In this document: piece by piece, positions 12,750 to 26,602 of the stretch
Position numbering within the stretch: the first letter of the stretch is position 1
Layout of the letters: each line of letters begins with the position of its first letter
Source of the DNA: Anabas testudineus
Lineage: Eukaryota; Chordata; Actinopteri; Anabantiformes; Anabantidae
DNA length: 64,000 bases
Direction of reading: 5' to 3'
NCBI RefSeq assembly: GCF_900324465.2
Contig: NC_046623.1
Location: 14,289,721 to 14,353,720 of the forward strand
Program-made: the position numbers and the translations under genes
Notes under the pieces: generated by a model
Seen by the model: only the letters and a program-made list of their open reading frames with translations
The model's database searches: none
Told to the model about the DNA's origin: nothing

Positions 12750-15700
12750 TTGCCTTGAGAAAGAGTTGAGAGCAGTACTCTGGCAGGAATAATTATAGAC
12801 GGCGTTGAATTTCCTGCACTCCACCGTGTGCAAACAGTGTTTAGCTAAGAGGGTTTGCTTACTTCACATGTTTACACCATGGCACTAGTTGGCGGCAGGG
12901 TCACATTATTGTAGTGTGTCTGAATGTCTGGGCGGCAGTGGAGGCTTGACAAGCAGCGAGCTGTGTCACCAGTTTCATGCACAAGCAGCCTGTTTTTATT
13001 ATGTTGTTATATTCAGAAGTAGCTGCTGCACAAGGATGTCTCAGCATTCGGATATGAGAACTAGCGCTTGCTTTCATATCCTCACTCTGGGGAAGTGTAA
13101 CACTCGCTGTGTTACCTCTTTTATGCGTTCACCCCCACACTTAGAAAACTGGTGAAGCCTTCATTGTGAGCTCGAAGCAGTTGTAGACAAGTAGATGCAG
13201 TGTGGATGCCTCCAGTTATGTATATGTATGTATAGTTTATGCATGAATGCATGAAACACTGGCCCCCACATACCTGGAGCTGTTACAATTGTTACGGAGA
13301 ATGTGTTGTAATTGAATATAAATCCCAGAGCTGGCTGTGAAACAACATTAGCATCCTCTTTGCAGAAGAGCATCTAGGGAGAAGGCACAGCGACCCTCAG
13401 GGAGAGAGGAGGGGGGAGGAAAAGCAGCAAGAGACACCTTGATTCAGTTAGGAAAACGAGGGAATAAGCAGCAAATTATTGGAGAAATGGTGCTGTGGTG
13501 TTGTCTCTCAACTCGCCTGAAGGAATGAACCTCATTCTTTGAGAAGGCACTTATTGTTTTGATGATGACGGAGAGTCTGGTTTCCTTTAGGTGTTTAGGC
13601 TTTATTCTATGCTACGCTTTAGAGCTGGCATCTGCCAAGGCCGTCAAACGGTTCAGGAAGCCTCGTATAGAAGTATCTGCATTTATCATCGCACATTCCT
13701 CTATTCAGGTTTCTCCCTTGATTTGTCAGTTTTCTCTGTGAAGAAAATAGAGAGAGTGAAAATGACCTGGGAGAGCACAGAAAGCAAAGAAGGATAGAAA
13801 GGAAGCAGATACACAGATTGAAAGTTGTGCAGGTTGAAAAGAGGAGAAAGGCTGAGTTTACCTTGTTTAATTGAAGCTAGCTCTGCGCCTCTTGTTATTC
13901 TGACCTTGTACATTCCTCCACTGAATCTTGTGCAGAGCCGAAGATTGACAGAGTGGGGGGGAGAGACAGAGCGAGACCGACAGGACGAGGGAGGGGATTG
14001 CTGCACGGAGTGGAAGACAATATGATGTGACAGTGGAAAATGGGCAGCAGGGAGATGGAGGAGGGGGGTAAAGCTATCTTGTAGGTGTTATCAGGTTAAG
14101 CCACCCACCGCTGGCTGTCGCTATGGTGACACCATGGTAACGACCAGGTGTTCAACCAGGAAGGAGCAAGACCTTGCTTTTGTGAAGGAGCTTCATCTGG
14201 ATGTTTGTTCCTCATTATTTCTCTGTCCCTCTGTCTGCCAGGTATTGTTCGTCTCAAAGGTGTAGGGAAATAAGAACAACCCGCTGCAAGATCTGCATCC
14301 TGTCTTCATACGTCAGCGTTCAGTTTTTAAATTGAGACATGAATATGTGCACACATATATATCAGTATTTGTTTCTCTGACTCCCGTTGCCTGCTAACTG
14401 CTCGTGTTTGCATATGGTTTTTATGTTTTAAAGCCCAGAGTATTAATAAAATTAAAAACAAGCTCAGATCTATCAAGTTCATTTAATCTTCTACAAGCAG
14501 CTTTACCCGTGTTGAGTGTCTGCGTGGTCAGCACAGAGGCCAAATATGACTATGTTCATATAGTTTTATATATGTATGTCTCTTTATGGCTCTCGCATGC
14601 TTAAAGCTATAAGCTGATTTGATAACATGCTTACAGAGATGTCTGTTTCAATCCGATGGTGTTAGCTCTGTTACATCACTGCAGTCGGCTCTGTGTGTGA
14701 GCATGTGTGTAGACGGACTCGCATGTGTGTGTGTGTTTGTGTTGCTCGGCAGAGTGGGTTTTTGGTGGAGGGTGGGTGTAGAGGACTAACAGACGCTCGG
14801 CACATGGAAGCACAGTAGCAACAATGACACACACACGTGCTTGTGTCATGCGCACAATGCAGACCAAACACACAGATACAGTAGGCAAAGGCAAACACAC
14901 AGCACAGACCTTTGCTCTGGCTTTTAAAGGCATACTGTGCCACAGTGAAACGCATCACACCAGTTAAAAGATTATCTCCGATCTGTATCCTAATGCAAGG
15001 CAATAGAATTCATATGCATATTAATGCTTTTAAATGCAAAACACGACACAGTTCAGTAAAAACCAACTCACTGTGATTGTTGAGTCAGTTATATTTATAA
15101 TACGTTGGACAGATTGAGATCATTCACAGTATTTTAAATTTTGCCATATTCAATGAGAAAAACAATTGAGAGAATGTAAAAGAAAACAGCAAGGACTCTG
15201 TGAATAGTGCACTGTGCTGGAGTGAAAATATTGTTTGGCCAATTTCTCCAGAGTTAAAGGCTGTGTTGCTCTTCTTCATCTGCCCTTTCACCTAATATTA
15301 ACATGTTCTGTGCAAAAAGTCAGAATAAATAAAATAAAAAAGGCAAACACTGTATATTTTGGCGCAGAGAATTTCAATGGAAAAAGATGGTGGGTCACCA
15401 AAATTAGCAGGAGTTGATATTAGCTGGAAATCATTAATCTCACAGATGATGGACTGTGATTAGTCCTAAGGTCAAAAGGTTGGGTTGAGGGAAAGATATT
15501 GGTCAAGGCAACAAAACCCAGAAGAGGTTCTTTAAAATAGTGTCTACGATGATGTCGTGCAGCTTTCCTGAACAAGACACAGATGCTCTGATGACTAGCT
15601 GATACACTCTGACCTCTGTAAAGGAGACTGTGGAAAGAGGAGGAGTTACCTACTGGGAACTAGAGTCTAACACTGTTAGACATTTATTTTTGGACTTGGC

Positions 15701-16377
15701 TTTCACCAGTCACTAGGGGGAATAAGCTGTTTAGGCAAGTTGCACATTTTCATTATTTCAGTAGCAGCATTTAGTTTTCCCAAAGCTTTTAATTGTTCCT
15801 GTTTTGTGGGCTGTTTATACGGCGAGAGCCAAGTTCAGCTGGTAAAATTACAGATACGTGATTCATGAATAATATCAGTCTGAACGGAGCTTGTGGTTGT
15901 AAGCTGTGTTGGTAATGTATTCCTAACCTTTATGCTAACCTGGAGAAAACCAGGCTTCTGATTTGCATCTTAATGTTGCACTGAGAAGATTCTGATTTAG
16001 TCTCATGTAGAATTTCACATAATGAAAATACTGTCAGCAGAAGGAAAAAGGCAAAAGGAAATGAAGGGGAGAACGTATCAGGCTGCCATTAAGCAGGACC
16101 CGAAGACAAAGAAACAAGGTTTCGAGAGAAGAGATGAAAAGTGAAGAGGAAGTTGGAGAGACAGATGTGAGTTGATCCTGCGGAAGTTCGCTCCTCGGGG
16201 TCCTCATATCCTTCTCCTGTTTCCTATTAAATTACTGAGCTTAAACCTGTGTGCTTCCTGACTCCACTGTGTTTAATTTGACGTATTGGACACTTGTTTG
16301 TGTTCTGTTTCATATGATGCATCCAATACGGTTTTCATATACAGTCTGTGCTTACCTCATCTTCTTCTGTCTTGCAG

Positions 16378-19300
16378 ATAAACCTGCGCCTTATTTTAGT
16401 CAGCGGGAAGACGAAAGAGTTCCTGTTTTCTCCCAACGACTCGGCTGCAGACATCGCCAAACACGTCTACGACAACTGGCCGATGGGTGAGTAGCTCCAC
16501 CCAGATGCCTCAGTGATTGTTCCTGGCCAGGGTAGCTGATAAAGAAGTAGCAGTAGTTAACATGTAGCTCACATTCAGGTAAAAGTCAACATTTTGAAGA
16601 TTGTTTCAGTCTAATCTGGTTGATCATCTCGTCTCCAGATCACTCATCACTGCCCTATCCAAACAGTTAGTCTTTTACTGCCAGGTCCCCTCTCAGGTTT
16701 CTGTCTTTGTGTATGAGGATAATGACTACACAAACCATCAAGTCTCCGAGGTGATCTACTTTAAGTTAACATGTTGGTATTACTGGAATATTTGCTGTTT
16801 TTCCTACTTTCTGCATACTAAGCAGTATTTACTAAAAGTTAAGCTGCTAAGTGACTTAGAAACCAGATTTCACTTATGTGGGATTTAACTAGCTGTGTTT
16901 TGTTACGCCCAGAGTTCAGCTTCACCAGTGTAAAGGTTCATTTCATAGTGCCGTCCTCACACCACCTCCAGACGTGAACACACTGTGGCCCTTTCTGTTT
17001 CATTCAGTGAATGTCGCCCAGTTCACGAGAAGACAACAGTGCATGAAAACGATAAAAGTTGCTCATGAACTCTCCTCGACAACAGGAGTTTTCCTTTCTG
17101 TCCTGTCAGTTTTGGAGGAACTCACACTCCTCTCAGACAACAGATCTGAACCCCTAGACACCCAGAGCAGGCGCTCAGTCAGCACAGACACCCTCTGCTT
17201 AGCCTGAGATAAACATCTGGTGGCCAGACTGTGCTGCCTGTGCAACTCCCCCTGCTGTTTCCTCTCTCGTTGAAAAATGCCACCACTTTTTGTCTTTAGC
17301 TCTTCCTGACCCACACCTTGTGTTCTTCGCAGTCTTTCTCACGTTCCCCAGTGCATCCCACAAAGCCCACATATTATACATTCTGTAATGATCTAAAATA
17401 AAGGCCCTAAAGGTCTTAAAATATCCTCAATGTGGTTGTTGGTCATTTTTTCCAAAAAGCAATGACAGATTTCTTTTCGCTGTGCTGTAAATCTGAGATT
17501 GATACAAAACAAGGTTTGTACAGTAGTTGAAAATCCAAAGCTCTGCTCTGCTGAACCCAATCAAAGCCCTTTAATTGCTTTCCTTGTATGTTTTCTAGAG
17601 TCTGTGACCCTTTGTTAGCAAAGCTCAGTTGAGCGGACTTTACTTGTTGTTGTTTTTAAAGCAAATTAAGTTGTAGGTTAGAATAAAAATATTGTGAATG
17701 TGAGTTCACCTGCATGTGCTGAAGGTTATGTTTTACTGATTATACAGTGATTATTATGTGTCATGGCTACAATAACATTATTTAAGTCATAATAAAGAAA
17801 AATTGAAATGACATGAAGCATGTCATCTGCCTTTTTCCATGTTTTCATTTTTGTTTTTTTCTTAAACTCTCTCTTTCCATCTGGCTCGGCCCTTTTTCCC
17901 TTCAGACTGGGAGGAAGAGCAGGTCAGCAGTCCTAACATACTGAGGCTCATCTACCAGGGACGTTTTCTACACGGAAACGTAACACTAGGAGGTGAGAAA
18001 ACACACCAAATGTACGTGTTCGTGGACATGCACACAAAATCACAGCAGTGTGTCGCTGGAAAGTTCTTTGCTGTTCTCATCTTTTTCCTGAGCCGCAGAA
18101 CAGAGGTACCTCAGTGCTCTGGACAAGCCTGCTTTGATGGAGAGAGGGAGGAGAGAGGAAATACAGAAAAAAAGAGGGGAAAGAGGCTGGTCAGGAAAGG
18201 GGCAACACTGGCATTAGAGCAGAGCTCAGGCAGCACAAAGAAGAGACAGAAAGAGAGCGGGCACGAAAGTGAATGTCATAAGTGAAGAGCGATAGAGGAC
18301 GTCTTCTGTAGAGGCAGTCCACTCCACTCCTCTCTGGCTTGTAGGCTTTTTGTCTACTTAACCCAATTTTGATTTGACTGGTGTTTTGTGTGGTTAATGG
18401 GGTTATGGCTGTTCCTAACGTTTTTACACTCATCCAATTACTGCCTCCCATCTGATAATTCCCTTATCGTTGGTTTAACATGTTTGCACGCCGACACAGA
18501 ATCCGCTTGTGGATGAGCCAAAACTCACAGTGGTTTTGAAATGCAAACATGGACACCACACACATGTGTGAACGCACATATAACATAATTCACAAGCAGT
18601 TCTGGGGAGTAATAGAGCTATAGCAGCTGTTAAGATGCACATGTCTGTCAAATTGTACTAGCAGTACTAGTGTATCTTATATTACAAAGTCTGGCACATA
18701 TTGATTTCCATTCGCTAATCTGAGTTTAAAAAGTCCTCACATCCTGCCCAGTTTGGCAAACGCTCTTTTACCACACAGCATATTATTGTGTAGTAGAGTT
18801 GAAAACAGGACAGAGAGCAAAACAAAAATAAATAAATAAATAAAAAAGGATCAATATATGTTGCAATATGTCAAATACATAAAAAGTCTCCTTTTGTTAC
18901 TGTCCATTAGTAGAGCATCACATGAGCTTAGACTCTTTATGTGTGAAAAATTAAACTGTCAATAGCCCAATTTAGTCAATAGTCAAATATCTTGTTCACA
19001 TAAAGATGTTGTTTTTTTTTACATGCAAGAGTTTGTTATTCTGCAATCAAATCACCCTGCAGTTCCACATGTTGACACCTTCAACCACAGCGGTTGTTCA
19101 TGTTTCATGCAGCTGTTTCCTTTTTAATCATAACCGCTAATTTCCAGGGAACTGTAAATGGTGCTATGTCAGAGAGCAGGTGATGAGCCAGTTGATTCTG
19201 ATGGTGAATAACTCAACTTTGTGTAGTGTAGCTCACTGAATAACCTCTTACTCTCTCTCTCCCCCCACTAGCTCTCAAACTGCCCTTGGGGAAGACCACA

Positions 19301-21117
19301 GTGATGCATTTAGTTGCCAGAGAGAATTTGCCTGAGCCAAATTCCCAAGGTAACCAGCTCTCCATCTCCCCTATTTCCTTTCACGAGGCCTTTCACACAC
19401 TGAACAACTTTAAACATTCAGCTTCCAGCCCTTATTTATCTCTACACATGGCTTCTTTTTATAACAGCCACTGGTGCAAATAATTGGCTCCCTTAACTGT
19501 ATCCCCACGATACAGCACATTGTGTAGAATACAGAGCTAATATAAATCATATTAGATGACAGGTGTCCTTGTGACTGTGCAGTAGTTGTATGTAGAGGCA
19601 GGTTCTGACTTTAGTGAGTGAAAGATTTAGATATCAGACATATTCTAGACTATGATCTGGCAACACTTGACATCAAACTGTTTTATGCATTATTGAGCAG
19701 CAGCAGTCCAGCAGTAGTAGGATTGGAGCGGGTCTTGAATGATGATGGATCTGAAGCCTTAAGTATTTTTCTTATCTAATAAAAGTAACCGTTCTGTCAT
19801 CTGTACAAACATCTTCTTTGAAAGTTGTGGGATAACTATTTACTATTTAATCCAACACTCACGTCCCATATGGGACACGATTAAAAGGTAAATTCGCCAC
19901 AGCTTCTCCAGGTTAGTGTCAGACATCATTTTATTCTGAAATTAGTCACCTGAGCAACAGAGACAGGTGAGCTGCAGGTTCTCAGGTGACCTCTGATGTT
20001 CAGGAGCTGAGTGAAAAACAACACTTAAAGATAATTTTTATCTTCACTGCAGCTTGAAACTCTATAATCATCAAACTGAAAGGGCAACAGAGTCTGATTT
20101 GAAAATGAGTTATAGCAGATAGCTGGTTCTCAGACGTTTATTTATTCTCGACCACATGTTCATCTTAAATATACATTTTTTCCCTCTGATTTATATTGAT
20201 TAAAAAGCTTAACTGCACGAACAACAAATTTATTTTGGTTGGCCGACGTCTCTACCAAAGATATAAACCCTGCGCCCTTGAAGCAGACACACATCAAATC
20301 TTACTCTTGGCTTTAGTTATTGACTTCAGTGAGAATCATTTTATGTCTTATGCGTAATGAATCGTTCAGTTATAAAAAGATGAAATAGCATCAAATGGTT
20401 ACCGTGGTCACTTGACATGTTTTACTCCATAACGTTTCTATTACACCACAAATACAGTTCTCCCTCTTGTTGCTGTTACAACATTTAGTGTTGGTGTCAC
20501 TGGTTAAAACAAAACCATTCTGAGGTTGGCTGTAGGTTTGGTGGTAAACTAAATGTAAGAGATACTAAACGATCAGCCAACTTGCTCCTCTCACGTAGTG
20601 TGAAGAAAACTTAGTGTAGGAACCCTGAGGCTGGTAATAAAGGTAACTGCATCAAGAAGACCGAGTAGGAAAAGCACATGTACATAGTAAGATTTGACCT
20701 ACGAGCATCAGACAGCTGGAATTCACGTCGTCTGGTTTGAGAAACGTTACAGCAAAAGGCCTTTACATCTCTTTCTGACCAGTTTTTGTTGTGAGACAAC
20801 AGAACAAGTATGAAGTAATGATTTAACTACATCTCATAAAGATTATTTGTTAACTGTGGTGATAAAGTCTTTACTTTATGATCAAAACAACATCTGGCAA
20901 AATTAACATAAACTGAGACGGAGAGAAAAGATGTGTTTGCAAAAATCAAACTGCAGTTAAACATTTAATTACATTCAATGGTAAAAGCTTTTTATATTAC
21001 TGTGTATTTTACAATTATAGACTTCGTTTGGTGCATTTCTTACTATGTTTGCCTTTGCTTCCAGGTCAGAGGAACAGAGAGAAGACCGGGGAGAGTAACT
21101 GCTGTGTCATTCTGTAA
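16378..21117 (+). CDS. ubl3: Ubiquitin-like protein 3 (membrane-anchored ubiquitin-fold protein), coding exons 2-5
   Basis: There are four coding exons: 16378-16486, 17906-17992, 19272-19349 and 21065-21117 (stop TAA). All introns are GT-AG. Joined, they give 108 residues, matching residues 10-117 of the 117-aa vertebrate UBL3 almost without change. The exons encode INLRLILVSGKTKEF, then WEEEQVSSPNILRLIYQGRF, then KTTVMHLVARENLPEPNSQG, then the tail ESNCCVIL. The body is a ubiquitin beta-grasp fold. The terminal CVIL is a CAAX box for prenylation and the preceding Cys can be palmitoylated, so the protein anchors to the plasma membrane. From family knowledge, UBL3 modifies proteins through its C-terminal cysteines and sorts cargo into small extracellular vesicles. 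Fish often have two paralogues (a and b); which one this is cannot be told. Exon 1 is missing from the window. The introns (1.4, 1.3 and 1.7 kb) show no other gene. Confidence 0.96.
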
Positions 21118-21244
21118 ATACCCACCTCCGCTGACGGCCCGCCATCCTTCTCATCTATTCACCCTCAACGTCCTGGACCTAATGAGCTTGTCCCCTGTCC
21201 TGGAGCCTGTCCACAATGCGGATATGTGTACACACAACACATAT

Positions 21245-21291
<47 letters not shown>
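21245..21291. repeat. compound (TC)n(AC)n microsatellite in ubl3 3' UTR
   Basis: A TC run of about seven units passes directly into an AC run of about sixteen units, 130 bp after the ubl3 stop codon, so it would be transcribed in the 3' UTR. Confidence 0.92.
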
Positions 21292-21296
<5 letters not shown>

Positions 21297-21482
21297 ACAG
21301 ATAGAAAGACAGCAGGCTCGCGCTGATCCAGGACACAGAGCAGAAAATTGATTATCAATAGAGTTGATTCCTTTGTTGTACTTGATTTGTTGTCATTATT
21401 GAAAATTAGGGGAAGGAGCTGGATTTGCATGTTGTAGTTTTTTTTTCTTTCTTTCCTAATGCACACCTTTGTAAACCCTCTG

Positions 21483-21511
<29 letters not shown>
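21483..21511. repeat. (CA)n microsatellite in ubl3 3' UTR
   Basis: A CA run of about 29 bp in the same 3' UTR. Confidence 0.9.
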
Positions 21512-21516
<5 letters not shown>

Positions 21517-22845
21517 GCTACACACTCATTGTCTGGCCACCCTCAGCTGTCAGCTTCAAACTGGCTCCATGTTGTAGCCGGTTGTCATGGCAACGCCGTG
21601 TCCAGGTTTGAATGCGTGTGGCCTTGTTTTTCTTTCTCGTGCTCATGACCGCTGAGAACGAACCGCTAACAACCGACCAACATACATGTACAAACACACA
21701 CGCCATGGAGTGTGACACCATGTCTGCACATCCCGACCACATGTGCTCGAGCGACCTCCCTCAGTGCAGCAGGCGAAGCGTAGATGTGCCTGACCAGAGA
21801 ACTCAAACCAGGACACACACACACACCTGTGTCCTTTGTACTGCCCTCCTCTGCATGGGCCCGTAAAAGGTCACTCGAGAGAATCTTTTCCTTTTTGTCT
21901 GCAGAGCGCTGTACAGAGCGAACACAGTTGTCATATTTTTAGCCAAACAAAGCCTAGCAAACAAACAGCCAGTGTCGGCGGTCTTATCTCGATTGCTTGT
22001 TTGTCCACAACATATGTGACTGTGTTTTGACAGTCCATGAATTTACTGATCGACCAGTGTTCCCATAATAAATAGTAAAAAGTCACTTTTCTTCGCTCCT
22101 TGTTCGCGTGCTCCGATGAAAAGGCTCGTCGTGCTCCTTTTTTTAACAGTGTTGTGAAGGATCTCTCTCTAACAGTTGCTGTCCATGCAGGGAATGATAA
22201 GAGCTCCCTCCTTTGTCTTAATTTGCTTTTTACTCTCTCCTTAATTCTGCCATTGCATTAATAAGTCCAGTTTGCACATCTGAAGCATGTGCTCCTCCAT
22301 CAGATTAATGACAATGTACAAAAAGTTTGTTTTATTTTATATTTTTCCAATGGAAGTAATGTTCCAAACTAAGGTAATGTGTAGAATATATTTAATATGA
22401 ATCTTATATAGAACACGATGGCTCTAGATCTTGTTGATATACAGTATATTGGTGTTTAGTCTATGATTGTGTATACGGTTAGCTTCTAGCCAGTTCACAG
22501 TCACTCGCTGACAATGTCTTGTGCTTAACAGCAGCAAAACCTCCCTAATCATGGGCAGACTGTAGGTTTGTTTTCTTTCTGTGCTCTTTTATCATTTTTC
22601 ATGTTTATAATTTAATGTAATCCTTTTTTCTTTGAGTTTTTTTTTTTTTTTGCTTTAAAAGAATCGCTTTGTAACAGCACTAGGTCTTAAAAAAATCTAT
22701 TGTTTATATTGATCAGGGTTCAAATCTGTACAGAGATAAACGGTTTCAAACCAATTGTAAATAGCACTAATGCTCCCTGTCCCTCCTCCAAACTTCAAAA
22801 TGGAAATACATCTGTAAACTAAATAAAAGTTATTGAAGTGCTCAG

Positions 22846-23999
22846 CGTTTTGTCTTGACTCACTGCACGGCCGTCAACAGATCTGAACTTCTGAATCACT
22901 CTGGCAGTTATGTGGAAATGAATTGTGAAGTATGTCTGTGGAAATTATGTTTGCTAGGCTGTTGGGAAACAGACATTAGGTTAGATTAAGCAATAACTTT
23001 GCTAAAGTTAAGATTAAGGCTGTGTTTAACAATCCTCCATCACATCCTGTATTCAAATATCCTTTTTACCACTGTTAAGCATTAAAATGCACTAAAGGAG
23101 TGTCGTCTTATTTACAACAGGAATAGTATTTATTACTTAATTACATTATGTTTTGGTTCTCATTTTATATTGGAACTACAATAATAAGTATATTTGATGC
23201 ATCAGTAATAACTATAGGATGAATACATTTACACATTTAGCTGATTATACTTTATAACAAATTGTAATATACATGTAATAAATTGATATGTGTAAAGAAC
23301 GTGAATATTTCCCACTGCTGTAACAACACTCGTTGTCAGATACACGTTTGTATATTGATTAACCCACTCAACTAAACTAAGTAGCACTTCAGAAAATGTA
23401 CTCAGTGTGTGGAAATGTGTTAATTGGGAGTTGACAGTCAACTGGCTGTCACTTAACGAAGTCTGTTGATTAGTGCCTGTGATGCCCTTAAGACAAATCT
23501 TGTTGACAGTCAGCGTAGATTAAAGAGAAGCGGAGCTGAAGCATCGTTACTTTCTGCTGACTCAACATTCAAGCTGATAAAGTCTTAATGCAAAACAATA
23601 AAATTAAATAGCATCATTTCCTCCTTTTTTATCTCGTGTCCTGGTTTTAAGTCGCTATTCCAGTTTGCACAACAGTCACTGGGCCAAAGTGCAACAGGAA
23701 GAACACTGTGGAACATGGCGTACAGCTCCGCCGGCTGATCCCAGAGCAGCTATGTGAACGTGTTATACTCTGCTTCCATAAAAACAACTGATTATTCAGC
23801 TGTGAGGACAGTTTTAAATGAAAGAAATAAAGTAGGACACCTTTTGAACACGTTAAACACGATGACTCTACTTCTGTTGCCGTCACTGAACTTGTGTGTA
23901 CTTCTTTCCTCTCCTCCTCCCTGTAGTCACGCTGTGTCCACCACACAGTGACGGTAATGTGGGCCAGACATTCAACACGAATACAACTGCTCTTTTGTT

Positions 24000-24054
<55 letters not shown>

Positions 24055-25018
24055 GAAGTAGACTGGGAGCAGACAGAGAGGATTGTGGTAACAGTAGTTT
24101 CTCTCAGGTTCTGCTTGTGTGACATTAACTCAGAATAGCTGCTGCCCGCCCTCTGAACAACACAACAGTCTCCTCTAACCAGCAAATGATTGTTCCACAG
24201 GTAGCGAGAGTCTGCATGAGTAAACATTTGGCATGATCATTTAAATATATGTGACATTTACAACAGTGACATTTGCGGCTAGACTGCGTCTATGAACATT
24301 AATAAAACTGAAATGGTTTCATGCGTCTGGCTGCAACAAGAGGCCGTAAAAGGCACAGGCCTGGGAGGGCGGGCATGTATGGGCAACACATACATTATTC
24401 ATGTTTGGATGGATTATGCTGGGCACAAATATAATTACGGGATAAGGTTCACCAAGCGTGAGCCATGAAGACATAATTTTCCTTGCTCAGCATGTGAGCC
24501 ATTGCAGACTGCAGGAAAGTTTGAGGATGTTGCCATCTCGTGGCTAAATACGTACATAGCATCACAATAGAGGGATTTTAAATACAGACAGTAGAAGGTG
24601 AACTGGATAATGGAAATGGAAATCTACTAATTATCACACACAGACTGTTTTTACTCCCCTTTCTTGCAGTTGACTGCTTAAGGCAGTGCTTAATATATCT
24701 TTGTTTTCCTTTAAATTGAAGTTGTTTTATACATTTTATTGCTAAAGTTATATATTCACCTGCTGAATTCCACACATTTCTACTGAACATGATCAAATAG
24801 TATTGGAATAAACTTCGTGAGAACATATGTCTTCTTTAGATCTGATGAAAATCTCATTAGTGAGGTTGTGTGAGATTGTGACAGCTTCTATCACTTTAAC
24901 ATACAAATAAATCTTAATGAATTCATATAATTGCATCTCTAACATTTTATGTTCATTAAAGCTTGTGGATTATTTGTGAGTGCGATATGGCGACAGAAAC
25001 AACATTCTGTATGTCTTT
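22846..25018. other. spacer between ubl3 and the A receptor array
   Basis: AT-rich intergenic DNA between the convergent 3' ends of ubl3 (+) and A1 (-). The only clear structure is a CA/TA microsatellite at 24,004-24,053. Open frames on both strands are short and do not resemble known proteins. Confidence 0.6.
24004..24053. repeat. (CA)n(TA)n microsatellite
   Basis: A CA dinucleotide run of about 42 bp passing into a short TA run. Confidence 0.92.
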
Positions 25019-26373
25019 TCATTTCTTGACCCAGCGTCTGAGTATCATCTTGATCTCATTGGTTCTCAGACAGTAGATGAACGGGTTGATGAGTGGAGGA
25101 AAAAGACTGTAGAAGAGGGTGGTGGCTATTCGCGTGTCAGCGGTCATTTTCAGATTAGGGAAGAAAGGTGTAGAGTAGACAAAGAAACGTGGTATGTAGT
25201 AGATGGAGAGGATACAGCCCTGGGTGGCACAGGTAGAGAAAGCCTTGACTCTGCCCTGAGGAGAACAGCAGCTTTGATTCAAAAAGACTTGTAATAATAA
25301 AATGAAAAGAGTTTTGTTTTCTATTGTGACATTACACCATTATCTCACCTGTCCATTGGCCATACGCAAAATTGAAACGATGATAGAAATGTAAGAGAAG
25401 AGAATGAAGGCGAAAGGAACATAAAGAATCAACATGGCTCCAGCATATGCGCCTCTTATTTCTTGGCTGACGTCTGCACACACAAGAGCTGAGAGCGACA
25501 TGTGGTCACAGAAGGCTTGTGTGATTTTGTTGGGCCCACAGAACACCATCGTGGTGAGTCTGATGGTGGTAACGCCGGGGAAGATGTTTGCCACCACCCA
25601 GCAGAAGAGAGTCAGACTCGTCATAGTCTGGATCGTCATTAACATCGAGTATCTGAGGAGAGAACGAAGGTTAAGAAGAGAAAGAGGGCAGATTTTAATT
25701 CCAGGGCTTAAACATGAGACTTTTCTTTTCACCTGAAAGGAAAACAGATGGCTAGATATCGGTCCAGGGCCATAGTGAATAAAATCAGGGAGTTCAAAGT
25801 TCCAAAATAGTGGATCATGTGTTCCTGGAAGAGGCAAGTGTGAAAACCAAGACTCCCATCGTTCCACCAGTAGCGAGCAATTAGCTTAGGTAAGGACACA
25901 GTGGAAAAGCCTACAGGACAAACAGGGGAAAGAGTAAAAATAATACATGTGATTTATTTTTACAAACCTATTGTCTCTTATCAAATTTAAAGGCACTAAT
26001 TGAAATGGTTAGTTAAGTATAGTCTTCACAGGTTAATTATTGTTCCCCTCATGACGTGCGTTACTGAGTGCAACTTCAAATAGCCATATGATGATCGTTA
26101 GAAGTATACATTTTTATGAAAGCATGTAAGAAGCCACAACACAATTTACCAATGTCTGATAGAGCCAGGCTGACCATAGTGATGTACATGGGTTTTTGGA
26201 GGCTGTGCTCCAAAGCAAACACCACTATCAGCAGCAGGTTACCCACCGCTGTGGTCACATAGAGGAAGAAGAAGAACCAGCCCTACTAGATGAAAATACT
26301 CTGGCTGGAGACTTGGAAATCCCACAATAACAAACTCTAATACACGTGTGTGGTTCTCGTCCACCTGAAACAT
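25019..26373 (-). pseudogene. A1: four-exon olfactory receptor, probable pseudogene (one frameshift)
   Basis: Exons on the - strand: exon 1 26150-26373, exon 2 25733-25910, exon 3 25349-25652, exon 4 25019-25255, with GT-AG introns of 239, 80 and 93 bp. The start ATG gives MFQVDENHTRV with an N-glycosylation site (NHT). Exon 2 encodes ARYWWNDG and the DRY-type motif MALDRYLAICFPF; exon 3 RMANGQ; exon 4 GRVKAFSTC and NPFIY. Against A2-A7, exon 1 has one extra C (within 26281-26283) at the start of TM1. This shifts the frame and leads to a stop about 15 codons later, so no full receptor can be made. All other exons and splice sites remain open, so inactivation is recent, or is an assembly error. 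The C-tail is short (RRWVKK). If intact the protein would be 313 aa. This is the copy nearest ubl3. Confidence 0.85.
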
Positions 26374-26461
26374 ACTGAAGGGAGAGATAAGAAGATGAAA
26401 CAATCAGTATCAGAAATGTTTCATACACTCAGGAGCATTTAAGATGCACATCAGTGCTTAC

Positions 26462-26602
26462 CTCACCAGACTCACCAGCTTTGCTTTTGTGACAAACACA
26501 AGCAGCTGCTGCTCAGTTTTATAAAGATTTTATCACAGGCAGTTTAGTTAAAAATATGTTGATGCAACTTTGTCTCAGTGGAGGCAAAAAGAGTAGCACA
26601 CT
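26462..26602 (-). promoter_or_regulatory. A1 promoter module with TATA box, EBF-like site and 5' exon donor
   Basis: A likely splice donor (GTAAG on the - strand, exon edge at 26462) ends a short non-coding exon; its acceptor is the AG one base before the A1 ATG. TATAAAA lies at 26517-26523. The array-wide conserved block lies at 26562-26602 and contains TCTCAGTGGA (26573-26582), a degenerate Olf/EBF-like site. The transcription start is inferred to lie between the TATA box and the donor. Confidence 0.6.

Larger units (their letters stand above)
1..16377 (+). other. ubl3 upstream intron (and possibly 5' flank); no coding exon recognised
   Basis: This stretch precedes the first recognisable ubl3 exon. 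In vertebrates the first ubl3 exon encodes only about nine residues (MSSNVPADM-like) and is followed by a long intron; I looked for such an ATG exon with a splice donor and did not find one, so it probably lies upstream of the window. Open frames here are short, lack recognisable domains and lie among microsatellites. The longest (5530-6024) looks like chance. No RNA gene was recognised. Confidence 0.6.
21118..22845 (+). other. ubl3 3' UTR with poly(A) signal
   Basis: The stretch after the ubl3 stop has no further gene. A canonical AATAAA at 22822-22827 is followed by a short GT-containing stretch (GCGTTTTGTC), so cleavage near 22,845 is likely. It carries two CA microsatellites. The 3' end is inferred, not shown by a transcript. 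Confidence 0.7.

Noticed and set aside
25653-25867. Long - strand frame running from A1 exon 2 into exon 3
   Set aside because: The exon 2 part is read in the wrong frame for the receptor; it is read-through of a short intron and not a separate gene.
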